From the NCBI RefSeq assembly GCF_037083825.1, contig NZ_JBAPLU010000005.1, positions 124,001 through 188,000 of the forward strand: 64,000 nt of DNA, in the 5' to 3' direction. The notes under the pieces were generated by a model that saw only the letters and a list, made by a program, of their open reading frames with translations, did no database searches and had not been told where the DNA came from. The position numbers were made by a program, and so were the translations under genes. Source of the stretch: Klenkia sesuvii. GTDB lineage: Bacteria > Actinomycetota > Actinomycetes > Mycobacteriales > Geodermatophilaceae. This document shows positions 52,539 through 59,829 of this stretch, in pieces (position 1 is the first letter of the stretch; each line of letters starts with the position of its first letter).

Positions 52539-52720
52539 TGGATGAGCAACGTGCGAGGGGGCGGCCCCCAACGGCCGACCGGTCGTCGAGCGCGCCCTTG
52601 CTCTGCTGAGCGCCTTCGACACGGAACACCCAGTGTTGGTCTAGCCGAGCGCCGACGGCTTCGTAGGCGAGCTCCGGCCAACAGGTTCATGCACCTCCGG
52701 CCGCGGCCGTCCTCCCTGTA
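52539..52720 (+). pseudogene. Remnant of an IclR-family regulator N-terminus
   Basis: MDEQRARGRPPTADRS starts at an ATG, then in a shifted frame VVERALALLSAFDTEHPVL, the standard first helix of IclR regulators, ends at an in-frame TAG (52641). A further frame continues as LAERRRLRRRAPANRFMHL, resembling the rest of the winged helix. At least one frameshift and one stop are needed, so it is dead. An IclR regulator may once have controlled the downstream operon. Confidence 0.5.
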
Positions 52721-52759
52721 GAGCTTGAGACCAGATAGCGATCTACCACACAAAAGGCG

Positions 52760-52781
52760 TTGACAAGCGCAATCGTTGCGG
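52760..52781 (+). promoter_or_regulatory. Candidate -35 TTGACA with overlapping dyad CGCAA-TCG-TTGCG
   Basis: A perfect TTGACA at 52760-52765 is followed by a palindrome at 52769-52781. The expected -10 (about 52783-52790) is poor (CCACCATG). The dyad, 68 bases before the first gene, is a plausible MarR operator covering the promoter. Confidence 0.4.
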
Positions 52782-52848
52782 TCCACCATGATTCCACGGT
52801 GGGATCGGCGTCAGCCCTCACCAGCCAGATAGCGGCCAGGGAGGCAGC

Positions 52849-53985
52849 GTGGGCACAAGGCCCCAATCGAGTACACGGAGCACCCAGACACGGGTGAGCA
52901 CGACGCCGACAGCGACCGTCACCTTTGAAGGTGTCAGCAAGACCTATGCCGATGGCACCATCGCCGTCGACAACCTGGACCTCGTGTGTCCGGCCGGAAA
53001 GATCACGGTGTTCGTCGGACCGTCCGGCTGCGGCAAGACCACGTCTCTCCGCATGATCAACCGGATGATCACCCCGTCCGCAGGACGGGTACTCCTGGCC
53101 GACCAGGACGTCTCATTCCTCGACGCTGCCGCCTTGCGGCGTCAGATGGGGTACGTCATCCAAAGTGCCGGCTTGTTCCCGCACCGCACCATCGAGGACA
53201 ACATCGGGACGGTTCCCGTCCTGCTGGGAAGCTCACGTCGCCAGGCACGTCAGCAAGCAGCCGACCTCATGGCCCGCGTCGGGTTGGATCCCTCGATGGC
53301 CCGCCGCTACCCCTACCAGCTCTCCGGGGGTCAGCAGCAACGAGTCGGCGTCGCCCGGGCGCTGGCCGCCGATCCACCCGTGCTGTTGATGGACGAGCCC
53401 TTCTCCGCAGTCGACCCCATGGTCCGCCACGACCTGCAGCTGGAGCTCCTGCGTCTGCAGACCGAGATCGGCAAGACCATCGTGTTCGTCACCCACGACA
53501 TCGACGAGGCCGTCACCCTCGGCGATCAGATCGCGGTGTTCCAGCGTGGCGGCCACCTGACCCAGGTAGCCGGACCCGAGACACTGCTGGCCGAGCCGGC
53601 AGATGCGTTCGTCGATGACTTCATGGGCACCGACAAGGGAGTCAAATGGTTGTCCTTCATCGCCGCCGACGACGTTCCCCTCCACCAGGAAGGGGTGACC
53701 CCGGCCGGCCATCCGGTCGCCGTCGACCACGAGCGGTGGCAGCTGGTCGTCGACGACGAGCAGCGCCCGACCGGCTGGGTCGCCCCCGGGGAGACGAGTG
53801 AGCAGCTTCGCGCCTGTCGCCGCACCTTTCGTCCTGACCGTGACCAAATCAGAGCCGCACTGGATTCGGCGCTGCTGTCGCCGGCTGGGCTCGCCGTCGC
53901 CGTCGACTCAGAAGACCGAGTGCTTGGCCTCGCCAGCCACGCTGACCTCGCGACCAGCATTCGCGCAGCACGGACTCAGCGCTGA
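52849..53985 (+). CDS. Quaternary-amine ABC importer, ATP-binding subunit (OpuCA/ProV-like)
   Basis: This 378-residue ATPase has Walker A GPSGCGKTTSLRM, a Q-loop in MGYVIQSAGLFPH (the betaine-transporter form), signature LSGGQQQRVGVARAL, Walker B VLLMDEPFSAVDP and switch FVTHDIDEAVTLGD. The C-terminal 120 residues (from FIAADDVPLHQEGV) are a weak CBS-like part, shorter than in OpuCA. The GTG at 52849 has GGGAGG 6 bases upstream; a GTG at 52894 is a shorter option. It drives uptake with the two permeases and binding lipoprotein downstream; all are joined by 1-4 base overlaps. Confidence 0.9.
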   Translation: MGTRPQSSTRSTQTRVSTTPTATVTFEGVSKTYADGTIAVDNLDLVCPAGKITVFVGPSGCGKTTSLRMINRMITPSAGRVLLADQDVSFLDAAALRRQMGYVIQSAGLFPHRTIEDNIGTVPVLLGSSRRQARQQAADLMARVGLDPSMARRYPYQLSGGQQQRVGVARALAADPPVLLMDEPFSAVDPMVRHDLQLELLRLQTEIGKTIVFVTHDIDEAVTLGDQIAVFQRGGHLTQVAGPETLLAEPADAFVDDFMGTDKGVKWLSFIAADDVPLHQEGVTPAGHPVAVDHERWQLVVDDEQRPTGWVAPGETSEQLRACRRTFRPDRDQIRAALDSALLSPAGLAVAVDSEDRVLGLASHADLATSIRAARTQR

Positions 53986-54623
53986 TGGACTGGAACTGGG
54001 CTATTCGGAACTCCGGCCGCATCGCCGAGCTCCTTGGGACCCACGTGCTCATCAGCATGGTTCCCGTTGTCCTCGGGCTACTGCTGGCCGTGCCGCTGGG
54101 CGTCGCGTGCGTCCGGTGGCCCCGCGTCTACGCGCCGGTGCTGGCGGTGAGCACCGCGTTCTTCGCCGTACCGTCACTGGCGCTGTTCGTGCTGATCATC
54201 CCGTGGACCGGGCTGACCGTAAGCACCGCGATCATCCCACTCACGGTTTACGCCGTCTCCCTCCTGGTGCGCAACGTCGTCGACGGCATCCGAGCCGTGG
54301 ACGAGTCAACCCGGCAGGCTGCCACGGCAATGGGTCTGTCGACCGTGCGCAGGCTGGTGACCGTCGAGCTGCCGATTGCCACACCCGTCATCCTCGGCGG
54401 ACTGAGGGTCACCTCGGTGGCCAGCATCGGGATGGTCGCTGTGGTGTCGGTGATCGGCATCCCTTCGCTGGGGGACCTGTTCATCGACGGCACACAGCGG
54501 TTCTTCGCCACGCCCATCATCGTCGGCATCGTCCTGACCGCAGGCTTGGCACTGGTCATTGACCTGCTCCTGGTGGTCGTGCAGCGATCCCTGACGCCGT
54601 GGGCTCGGCGGAGGCCGGCATGA
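53985..54623 (+). CDS. Quaternary-amine ABC importer permease, first (OpuCB-like)
   Basis: This 212-residue protein has five or six membrane helices (HVLISMVPVVLGLLLAVPLG, VLAVSTAFFAVPSLALFVLI, TAIIPLTVYAVSLLVRNVV) and the cytoplasmic EAA loop DESTRQAATAMGLSTVRRLV, ELPIATPVILGGLRV. The permease core matches the OpuCB/OpuBB type. It begins at the ATG sharing its first base with the ATPase stop (TGATG). It ends in ATGA overlap with the second permease. Confidence 0.9.
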   Translation: MDWNWAIRNSGRIAELLGTHVLISMVPVVLGLLLAVPLGVACVRWPRVYAPVLAVSTAFFAVPSLALFVLIIPWTGLTVSTAIIPLTVYAVSLLVRNVVDGIRAVDESTRQAATAMGLSTVRRLVTVELPIATPVILGGLRVTSVASIGMVAVVSVIGIPSLGDLFIDGTQRFFATPIIVGIVLTAGLALVIDLLLVVVQRSLTPWARRRPA

Positions 54624-55351
54624 GCATCCTCGGCAGCATCCTCGCGTGGTTCGGGGACGCCTCGAACTGGTCAGGGCCCAACGGCATCCCGACCCGCATA
54701 GCCGAGCATGTGGGCTACTCGGCATTGGCCATGCTCATCGCGGCCGCCATCGCCGTCCCCCTCGGGCTGGTGCTGGGCCACCTGCACCGCGGGGAGGTCG
54801 TGGTGCTCTCCCTCGCCAACGCCATCCGGGCACTGCCAACCCTCGGCCTGTTGACCCTGGTGGTCATCCTGAGCGGGATTGGCCTGCTCCCCCCGCTCAT
54901 CGCCCTCGTCGTGATGGCCGTCCCCCCGATGCTGGTCAACAGCTTCGAGAGCGTCCGCAACGTCGACCCGCTGCTCGTCGACGGCGCCCGCGGCATGGGC
55001 CTCACCTCCCGCCAGGTCCTCTGGCGAGTCGAGGTGCCGGCGAGTCTGCCGCTCATCCTGCTCGGAGTACGGCTGGCGGCCATCCAGGTGGTGTCCGCAG
55101 CGACCATCGCCGCCTACGTCGGTCTGGGCGGCCTCGGCCGGTACATCTTCGACGGGTTGAGCCTCCGTCAGTACGACACGGTCGCCGGGGGCGCTGTCCT
55201 GGCCGCCCTGCTGGCCATCTTCACCGAGGCGCTGCTGCTGGGGATCAGCTCCAGCGTCGTGTCCCCCGGGGTCGCGCGACGGCCCCGACCCTTCCAAGCC
55301 CTGGGCAACCGAGCCCGGAGAACCACCGAACCGCGAGAGGTCCGTCGATGA
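54620..55351 (+). CDS. Quaternary-amine ABC importer permease, second (OpuCD-like)
   Basis: This 243-residue protein has membrane helices YSALAMLIAAAIAVPLGLVL, LTLVVILSGIGLLPPLIALV and the EAA loop DPLLVDGARGMGLTSRQVLW, VEVPASLPLILLGVRL. It forms a hetero-pair with the first permease. The C-terminus is Arg-rich. ATG 54620 is chosen for its overlap with the upstream stop; the in-frame ORF starts 21 bases earlier. Its stop overlaps the ATG of the binding-protein gene. Confidence 0.9.
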   Translation: MSILGSILAWFGDASNWSGPNGIPTRIAEHVGYSALAMLIAAAIAVPLGLVLGHLHRGEVVVLSLANAIRALPTLGLLTLVVILSGIGLLPPLIALVVMAVPPMLVNSFESVRNVDPLLVDGARGMGLTSRQVLWRVEVPASLPLILLGVRLAAIQVVSAATIAAYVGLGGLGRYIFDGLSLRQYDTVAGGAVLAALLAIFTEALLLGISSSVVSPGVARRPRPFQALGNRARRTTEPREVRR

Positions 55352-56289
55352 AGATCAAGACCCCGGTTGTCCTGGCCGCGGCCAGCAGCCTCCTGCTCCT
55401 GACCGCGTGCGGCTCGGGTGGGGACAACCCCCTGGACTCCGGGAGCAGCGTCGGAGAGGGCACCATCGTGGTGGGATCCCAGAGCTTCCCCGAGAGTTCA
55501 CTGCTGGGTGAGGTGTACGCGCAGGCGCTGGAAGGCGCCGGCTACAGCGTCGAACGGTCGGACAACATCGGCGCCCGCGAGGTCCTCTACGACCAGGTCG
55601 CCAGCTGCGACATCGACGTCACCCCGGAGTACAACGGTGCGCTCCTGGCCTACCTGCGGGCCGGGACCGGTGAGACCGACCAGGCGCCGGCCGTCACGAC
55701 CGAGGAGGTCGACGCTGCCCTCGCCGAGGAGCTACCCGACCAGCTCACGGTCCTCGACTCCTCCTCCGCCCAGGACAACAACGCGATCGTCGTCACCGAC
55801 GACACCGCTACCACGTACGACCTGTCCACCATCGCCGACCTCGCCCCCGTGGCCGGGGACTTCGTCTTCGGGGGACCCCCTGAGTTCGAGACCCGGCAGG
55901 ACGGCATCGTCGGCATGAGCCAGAACTACGGCGTCAACTTCGCGGAGTACCGCGTACTGGACTACTCCGGCCCGATCACCATCACCGCACTGCAGGACGG
56001 TGACATCCAGGCAGCCTTGCTCTTCTCCAGCAGCCCGGAGATCGACGAGAGCGGATTCAAGGTCCTGGAGGACCCCGACTCGGTGCTGGGCGTCAACAAC
56101 ATCATCCCCTTGGGATGCTCGGACTCCCTCGACGAAGGGGCGCGCGATGTCCTCAACGAGGTAAGCGGAGCACTGACCACCGAGCAGCTCGTGGCGATGA
56201 ACCGCTCCTACATTCTTGACCGGGACGACGTCGGTCAGGTCGCTACCTCCTTCCTGGAGGACAACGACATCGCAGCCGGGTCCAACTGA
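55348..56289 (+). CDS. Quaternary-amine/osmoprotectant substrate-binding lipoprotein (OpuCC/OsmF-like)
   Basis: This 313-residue protein has signal KIKTPVVLAAASSLLLLTAC with lipobox LTAC. The OpuAC/ProX-type fold shows TIVVGSQSFPESSLLGEVYA, DIDVTPEYNGALLAYLRAG (the D-x-x-x-E-Y-N-G block), DFVFGGPPEFETRQDGIVGM and QNYGVNFAEY. Tyr/Phe residues near these blocks could form the aromatic cage for a trimethylammonium group. Its ligand could be glycine betaine, choline, carnitine, ergothioneine or a related betaine; sequence alone does not decide. It starts in the stop of the permease gene. Confidence 0.88.
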   Translation: MKIKTPVVLAAASSLLLLTACGSGGDNPLDSGSSVGEGTIVVGSQSFPESSLLGEVYAQALEGAGYSVERSDNIGAREVLYDQVASCDIDVTPEYNGALLAYLRAGTGETDQAPAVTTEEVDAALAEELPDQLTVLDSSSAQDNNAIVVTDDTATTYDLSTIADLAPVAGDFVFGGPPEFETRQDGIVGMSQNYGVNFAEYRVLDYSGPITITALQDGDIQAALLFSSSPEIDESGFKVLEDPDSVLGVNNIIPLGCSDSLDEGARDVLNEVSGALTTEQLVAMNRSYILDRDDVGQVATSFLEDNDIAAGSN

Positions 56290-56335
56290 GCCTGGGCTCC
56301 CTGCCCCGAATTTCATAGCCACGCCTGGAGTTCTC

Positions 56336-57778
56336 GTGACCGTTCACGTGCGCACATCAGCCGACATCGATCTGGAAACCTTCAGGCGCGTCGCTTGGGG
56401 CAGGGAGCACATCGCTCTCGACCCGGAGCTACTGGCGCAGGTAGAGGCCTGGCGACAGGAGTTCCTGGCCTTGGTGCAGACCCTCGAGGGGATGCCCATC
56501 TACGGCGTGAGCGTCCATGCCGGCGACGGCTCCAACCGGGTGCTGACCGAAGCGGACCGTGCCAGCTACGCCACGGGCCTCAACAGCGCCACGTCCTTCG
56601 GCGCAGCACTGCCCGAGGAGGTGGTCCGCGGGATGGTGTTGGCCCGTCTGGGTAGCTTCGTCGACGGCAGCGGTGGCGTCAGCGCAGAGCTCGCACAGCA
56701 CGTCGCCGATCTGCTCGCTCGACCCCTGCCTCGTGTTCCCGTGGACGGCACCGCCGGCTCGGGAGAGATCCAGCCTCTGGGTCACCTGTTCGCGTCGGTG
56801 CCGGGCAACATGGCGCTCGGAGCCGGAGAGGCCATGGCGCTCGTCAACGGATCCCCGTGCGCCGGTGCGCTCACCGCACACCGCGCCATCCGCATGGAGG
56901 CAGTTCTGCAGGCTGCCCTACCGGTAATCACCCTGGCGGTCGATGCACTGGACGCCCCGGAGGGCCACACCGATCCGGCCCTCGGGCAAGTGTGGGCCAA
57001 CCCGAGCGAGGCGGACGCCGTACTCGAGATGGGGCGCGCACTGGGCAGTGACCACCCGCGTCGGACCCACCAAGCCAAGGTGAGCGTCCGCATCCTGCCG
57101 CGCTGCATTGCCGCAGCCAACGACGCGCTGGACTACCTCACCACGGTTGCCGACAGCGCCCTGAGGCACCCCGGTGACAACCCCGCCTTCATCCCGGCGA
57201 AGCCTGGCGAGGCGGCCCGTGTGGTGTCCAACGGCAGCTTCCACAACCAACGATCCGTGGTCGCCATCGACACCGCAGCCCGCACCGTGGCTGACCTCGT
57301 GCAGCTGGGACAGCATCTACTGCACGCGATCTACCTCGACAACGAGGTCCTGCCGCGGCAGGACAACCTTGCGCTGGGGACCTCCTACATGCCTGCTGCG
57401 GCGTGGAGCGAAGAGGCGCGAGCGTTGGCCACCCCGTCGCTGCTGTCCTTCGCCGCGGTGGGCCAGAACGACGTACCCAACCCGTTGTTCGCCGCGTGGC
57501 GCAAGGCCACTGAGATCGACCGGTGCCTGCTGGCCCAGGTCAGCCTGCTGGGCGCCATGGCTTCCCAGGCCTTCGCGACCAACGAGCGCCAGCCCGCACC
57601 AGCCCTCCAGCCGACCCTCCAGTTCATCCAAGACCACTTCGCACCCGTCACCACACGCCGTGATGTCGGTACGGACTTCGACCGGCTACTCGCCGCCCTC
57701 GTCGCGCGGGTCGACACCGACTGCGGCACCCAGCGGGCCAGTCGGGAGCAGGGGCGACTCGTGCCCACGCCGGCATGA
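56336..57778 (+). CDS. HAL/PAL-family aromatic amino-acid lyase-like protein with an atypical Gly-Ser-Gly triad
   Basis: This 480-residue protein has the ammonia-lyase fold. Recognisable parts: MPIYGVSVHAGD (catalytic Tyr56; canonical NTGFG absent), GTAGSGEIQPLGH at 138-150 where canonical ASG-DLAPL gives the MIO cofactor, GAGEAMALVNGSP, VSVRILP (Arg252), DNPAF (Asn282) and SNGSFHNQ. The triad 141-143 is Gly-Ser-Gly, so MIO may form differently or not at all. The length is close to HAL (about 510). GTG 56336 has TGGAG upstream, 46 bases after the importer gene. Candidate substrates: histidine, ergothioneine, hercynine or another amino-acid betaine. Confidence 0.75.
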   Translation: MTVHVRTSADIDLETFRRVAWGREHIALDPELLAQVEAWRQEFLALVQTLEGMPIYGVSVHAGDGSNRVLTEADRASYATGLNSATSFGAALPEEVVRGMVLARLGSFVDGSGGVSAELAQHVADLLARPLPRVPVDGTAGSGEIQPLGHLFASVPGNMALGAGEAMALVNGSPCAGALTAHRAIRMEAVLQAALPVITLAVDALDAPEGHTDPALGQVWANPSEADAVLEMGRALGSDHPRRTHQAKVSVRILPRCIAAANDALDYLTTVADSALRHPGDNPAFIPAKPGEAARVVSNGSFHNQRSVVAIDTAARTVADLVQLGQHLLHAIYLDNEVLPRQDNLALGTSYMPAAAWSEEARALATPSLLSFAAVGQNDVPNPLFAAWRKATEIDRCLLAQVSLLGAMASQAFATNERQPAPALQPTLQFIQDHFAPVTTRRDVGTDFDRLLAALVARVDTDCGTQRASREQGRLVPTPA

Positions 57779-58311
57779 ACAAGCCCGCGGTGGCGGCACA
57801 CGACATCATGATGTCCGTGCGCACCCCTTCCCACCTGCGCTTGCTGGATGAGGTCGGCTTTCTACTGTCAAGGGTCGCCGCCACGACGGTCGCCTCGGTC
57901 AACGACGAACTGGCCGACCTGGACATCCGCGTTCGCGAGTACTCCGTACTCTCACTGGCCTCCGACCTGGGCGGTGTCAGCCAACGGCAGCTGGCGGCAC
58001 TGCTGGGAATGGATCCCAGCCGAGTCGTCCCGCTCGTCCTGCGGCTGGAGCAGAGGGGACTGATCAACCGGTCCCCGCATCCTCAGGATCGACGTCTGAA
58101 CGTCGTGTCCCTCACGGTGGAGGGAACCGCTCTGCTCCGGGCGGGACAGGAAGCCGCCGCACGGGGTGAGCGGGCGGCCATGTCCGAGCTCTCCGAATCC
58201 GACCTCCAACTCATCCGTTCGATGCTGCAGAAGCTGGCCCTCAACCACAATCCTGAACTCACCGTTCCCGAGGGAACGCCGCTCGAAGCTCGGGACGTCA
58301 CGCCGTCGTGA
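57775..58311 (+). CDS. MarR-family transcriptional regulator
   Basis: This 178-residue winged-helix regulator has HLRLLDEVGFLLSRVAATTV (dimer helix), REYSVLSLASDLGGVSQRQL, AALLGMDPSRVVPLVLRLEQ (recognition helix) and GLINRSPHPQDRRLNVVSLT (wing with DRR). The ATG at 57775 overlaps the lyase stop (ATGA), so it is the last gene of the six-gene operon. MarR repressors encoded in the operon they control commonly respond to an aromatic substrate; the dyad at 52769-52781 is a candidate target. Confidence 0.9.
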   Translation: MNKPAVAAHDIMMSVRTPSHLRLLDEVGFLLSRVAATTVASVNDELADLDIRVREYSVLSLASDLGGVSQRQLAALLGMDPSRVVPLVLRLEQRGLINRSPHPQDRRLNVVSLTVEGTALLRAGQEAAARGERAAMSELSESDLQLIRSMLQKLALNHNPELTVPEGTPLEARDVTPS

Positions 58312-58371
58312 GGTAGCGCGAGCCGGGGCTGCGGGAGCCGTCATCAGAGACCGAGTTCCCGCCCCGGGTCT

Positions 58372-58593
58372 TGTGGAGCGGGCCAGTTCGCCGTGCTGTT
58401 CGACTGGCACGCCCCCACGGTGCACAGGTGCCTCGCCCGCAGGGTCGGCGACCTGACCGATGACCCGCTGAGCGAGGCCCTTCTGGTGGCCTCCCGCCGG
58501 CGCATGGACCACCGGCACGTCCACGCCGAGATCCAACCGTGGCTGCTGGGCATCGCGACCCGCCTCATCCAGGGCCACCGCCGCACCGAGGAA
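58372..58593 (+). pseudogene. Remnant of an ECF-type RNA polymerase sigma factor
   Basis: The frame from about 58372 reads GQFAVLFDWHAPTVHRCLA, RRVGDLTDDPLSEALLVASR, EIQPWLLGIATRLIQGHRRT: region 2 of an ECF sigma factor (FDRHAPxVHRxLARRxG and WLLGIATRLI). The N-terminal start and regions 3-4 are absent: similarity ends at 58593, where the glycosylase fragment begins on the other strand. It has no ribosome-binding site. It is debris at the right border of the island. Confidence 0.6.
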
Positions 58594-58672
58594 GGGACTC
58601 GCGGCCCAGCAGGTCGTCGGCGGCGGGGTCCTGGGCGATGCGGACGGTCGGCACCGCCGAAGTGTGCACCAC
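58593..58672 (-). pseudogene. N-terminal fragment of the split HhH-GPD glycosylase gene
   Basis: Read leftward from GTG 58672 or 58669 the frame gives VPTVRIAQDPAADDLLGRES, the start of actinobacterial HhH-GPD proteins of this type, and ends abruptly at the ECF remnant. The C-terminal fragment lies 6.1 kb away on the same strand at 52192-52485. Confidence 0.65.
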
Positions 58673-58809
58673 CCTCGTGGGGTGGGGCCGACCGGATCCC
58701 GTCCCCTACCCGGCCGTCCCGCCGGGGATCGCCGGGAGGACGCTGGGTCGGTCGTCGCGGCGCGCCCCCTCCGGTCCGCCGCCCGCACCACCACCCCGGA
58801 GGTCACCCC
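58673..58809 (+). other. Short spacer before the DUF421 gene
   Basis: No gene is seen. It would have been the region shared by the start of the glycosylase gene (leftward) and the DUF421 gene (rightward) before the insertion. GGAGG lies 9 bases before GTG 58810. Confidence 0.5.
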
Positions 58810-59343
58810 GTGGACCAGACCCAGTTCCTCGTCGACGGCTGGGAGCCCGTCCTGCGGATCCTGCTCGTCGGCACCCTCGGCTACGTGTGGCTGGCCTTGC
58901 TGCTGCGCGGCACCGGTCCCCGCAACATGGCCAAGATGACGCCCTTCGACTTCATCATCACGGTGACCCTTGGGTCGGCGTTCGGCCGGGTCATCACGGC
59001 CTCGGAGGTGTCGCTGGTCGAGGCGGTGGTCACCTTCTCCCTGCTGGTGGCCCTGCAGTGGCTGTTCGCGGCCGGTCGCGCGCGGTGGCCGCGTTTCCAG
59101 GCCCTGGTCGATCCCGGCCCGACCCTGCTCTTCCACGACGGGCGACCGGTGGGCCGCGCGCTGCGCCGGCACCGGATGATCGAGTCCGACCTGCACTCGG
59201 CGGCCCGGGAGAACGGCTACGGCTCGCTGGAGGACGTCGCGGCGGTGGTCCTGCAGGCCGACGGGACCCTCGCGGTGATCGGCGCCAGCACGATGGGTGA
59301 CGGCTCCTCGGTGCACCCCTTCACCGGCACGCGCGAGGACTAG
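58810..59343 (+). CDS. DUF421 (YetF-like) membrane protein
   Basis: This 177-residue protein has three N-terminal membrane helices (VLRILLVGTLGYVWLALLLR, TPFDFIITVTLGSAFGRVI, EAVVTFSLLVALQWLFAAG) then a soluble domain with ALVDPGPTLLFHDGRPV and HRMIESDLHSAARENGYGSL. Function is unknown; relatives are induced in sporulation or stress. GTG 58810 has GGAGG upstream. Longer readings in this frame run through the ECF remnant and are rejected. Confidence 0.85.
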   Translation: MDQTQFLVDGWEPVLRILLVGTLGYVWLALLLRGTGPRNMAKMTPFDFIITVTLGSAFGRVITASEVSLVEAVVTFSLLVALQWLFAAGRARWPRFQALVDPGPTLLFHDGRPVGRALRRHRMIESDLHSAARENGYGSLEDVAAVVLQADGTLAVIGASTMGDGSSVHPFTGTRED

Positions 59344-59346
59344 GGG

Positions 59347-59829
59347 TCACACCAGGCGCAGCACCGTGTGCTTGAGCCGGACCATCCACCGCATCGCACC
59401 GGACCGGGCCAGCTCGGCCTGCCGGTCCTGCAGCTGCTGGCCGAGCTCCTCGAGGCGGTCCTCGCCGAGGGTGTGGGCCTGCGGGAACATCTCGGCCTCC
59501 TCCTCGGCCGCGTGGTGCCGCAGCGTGGCCTCCAGCATGCGCACCTCGACCAGGAACTCCGGGTCGTCCACCGGGGTGCGCATCACGGTGGCCAGCTGGT
59601 CGTCGATCTGGCGGTGCTCGGCGTGCGCGACCGAGAGCAGCGGAGACACCTCCGAGACCGCGGGGTAGAAGATCTCGTCCTCGATCTGGGTGTGCACCTC
59701 GACCTCCCGCAGGAATTCCGCCCGCAGGTGGCGGCGCCGGTCGAGCTGGCCGTCGGTGGTCTCCCGCAGCTGCCCGAGCAGGCCGCGCAGGACGTCGTGG
59801 TGCGCGATGAGCACCTCGTCGGCCTTCAT
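59347..59829 (-). CDS. Hemerythrin HHE-domain protein
   Basis: This 160-residue four-helix protein has the iron-binding pattern: IAHHDVLRGLL, VHTQIEDEIFYPAV, HAEHRQID and HHAAEEEAEMFPQA. It binds a di-iron centre and may sense or detoxify oxygen or nitric oxide. Its ATG at 59829 overlaps the Rieske gene stop (ATGA), so the two are co-translated. The C-terminus ends MVRLKHTVLRLV. Confidence 0.9.
   Translation of the reverse strand: MKADEVLIAHHDVLRGLLGQLRETTDGQLDRRRHLRAEFLREVEVHTQIEDEIFYPAVSEVSPLLSVAHAEHRQIDDQLATVMRTPVDDPEFLVEVRMLEATLRHHAAEEEAEMFPQAHTLGEDRLEELGQQLQDRQAELARSGAMRWMVRLKHTVLRLV

Larger units (their letters stand above)
52486..58592. mobile_element. Inserted island (about 6.1 kb) inside the HhH-GPD gene, with no recognisable integrase
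   Basis: The two parts of one leftward gene flank this segment in the correct order and orientation, so the DNA in between was inserted and removed about 80 codons. The left end is less GC-rich: 31 of 60 bases at 52741-52800 are G or C, against 47 of 60 at 41041-41100. It carries the importer, lyase and MarR operon and pieces of an IclR and an ECF sigma gene. No transposase, integrase, tRNA or flanking direct repeat is visible, so the mechanism is unknown. Confidence 0.7.

Noticed and set aside
52486..58592. Integrase, transposase, tRNA attachment site or flanking direct repeats of the island
   Set aside because: None is visible at either border or inside, so the island is called from the split gene and content only.
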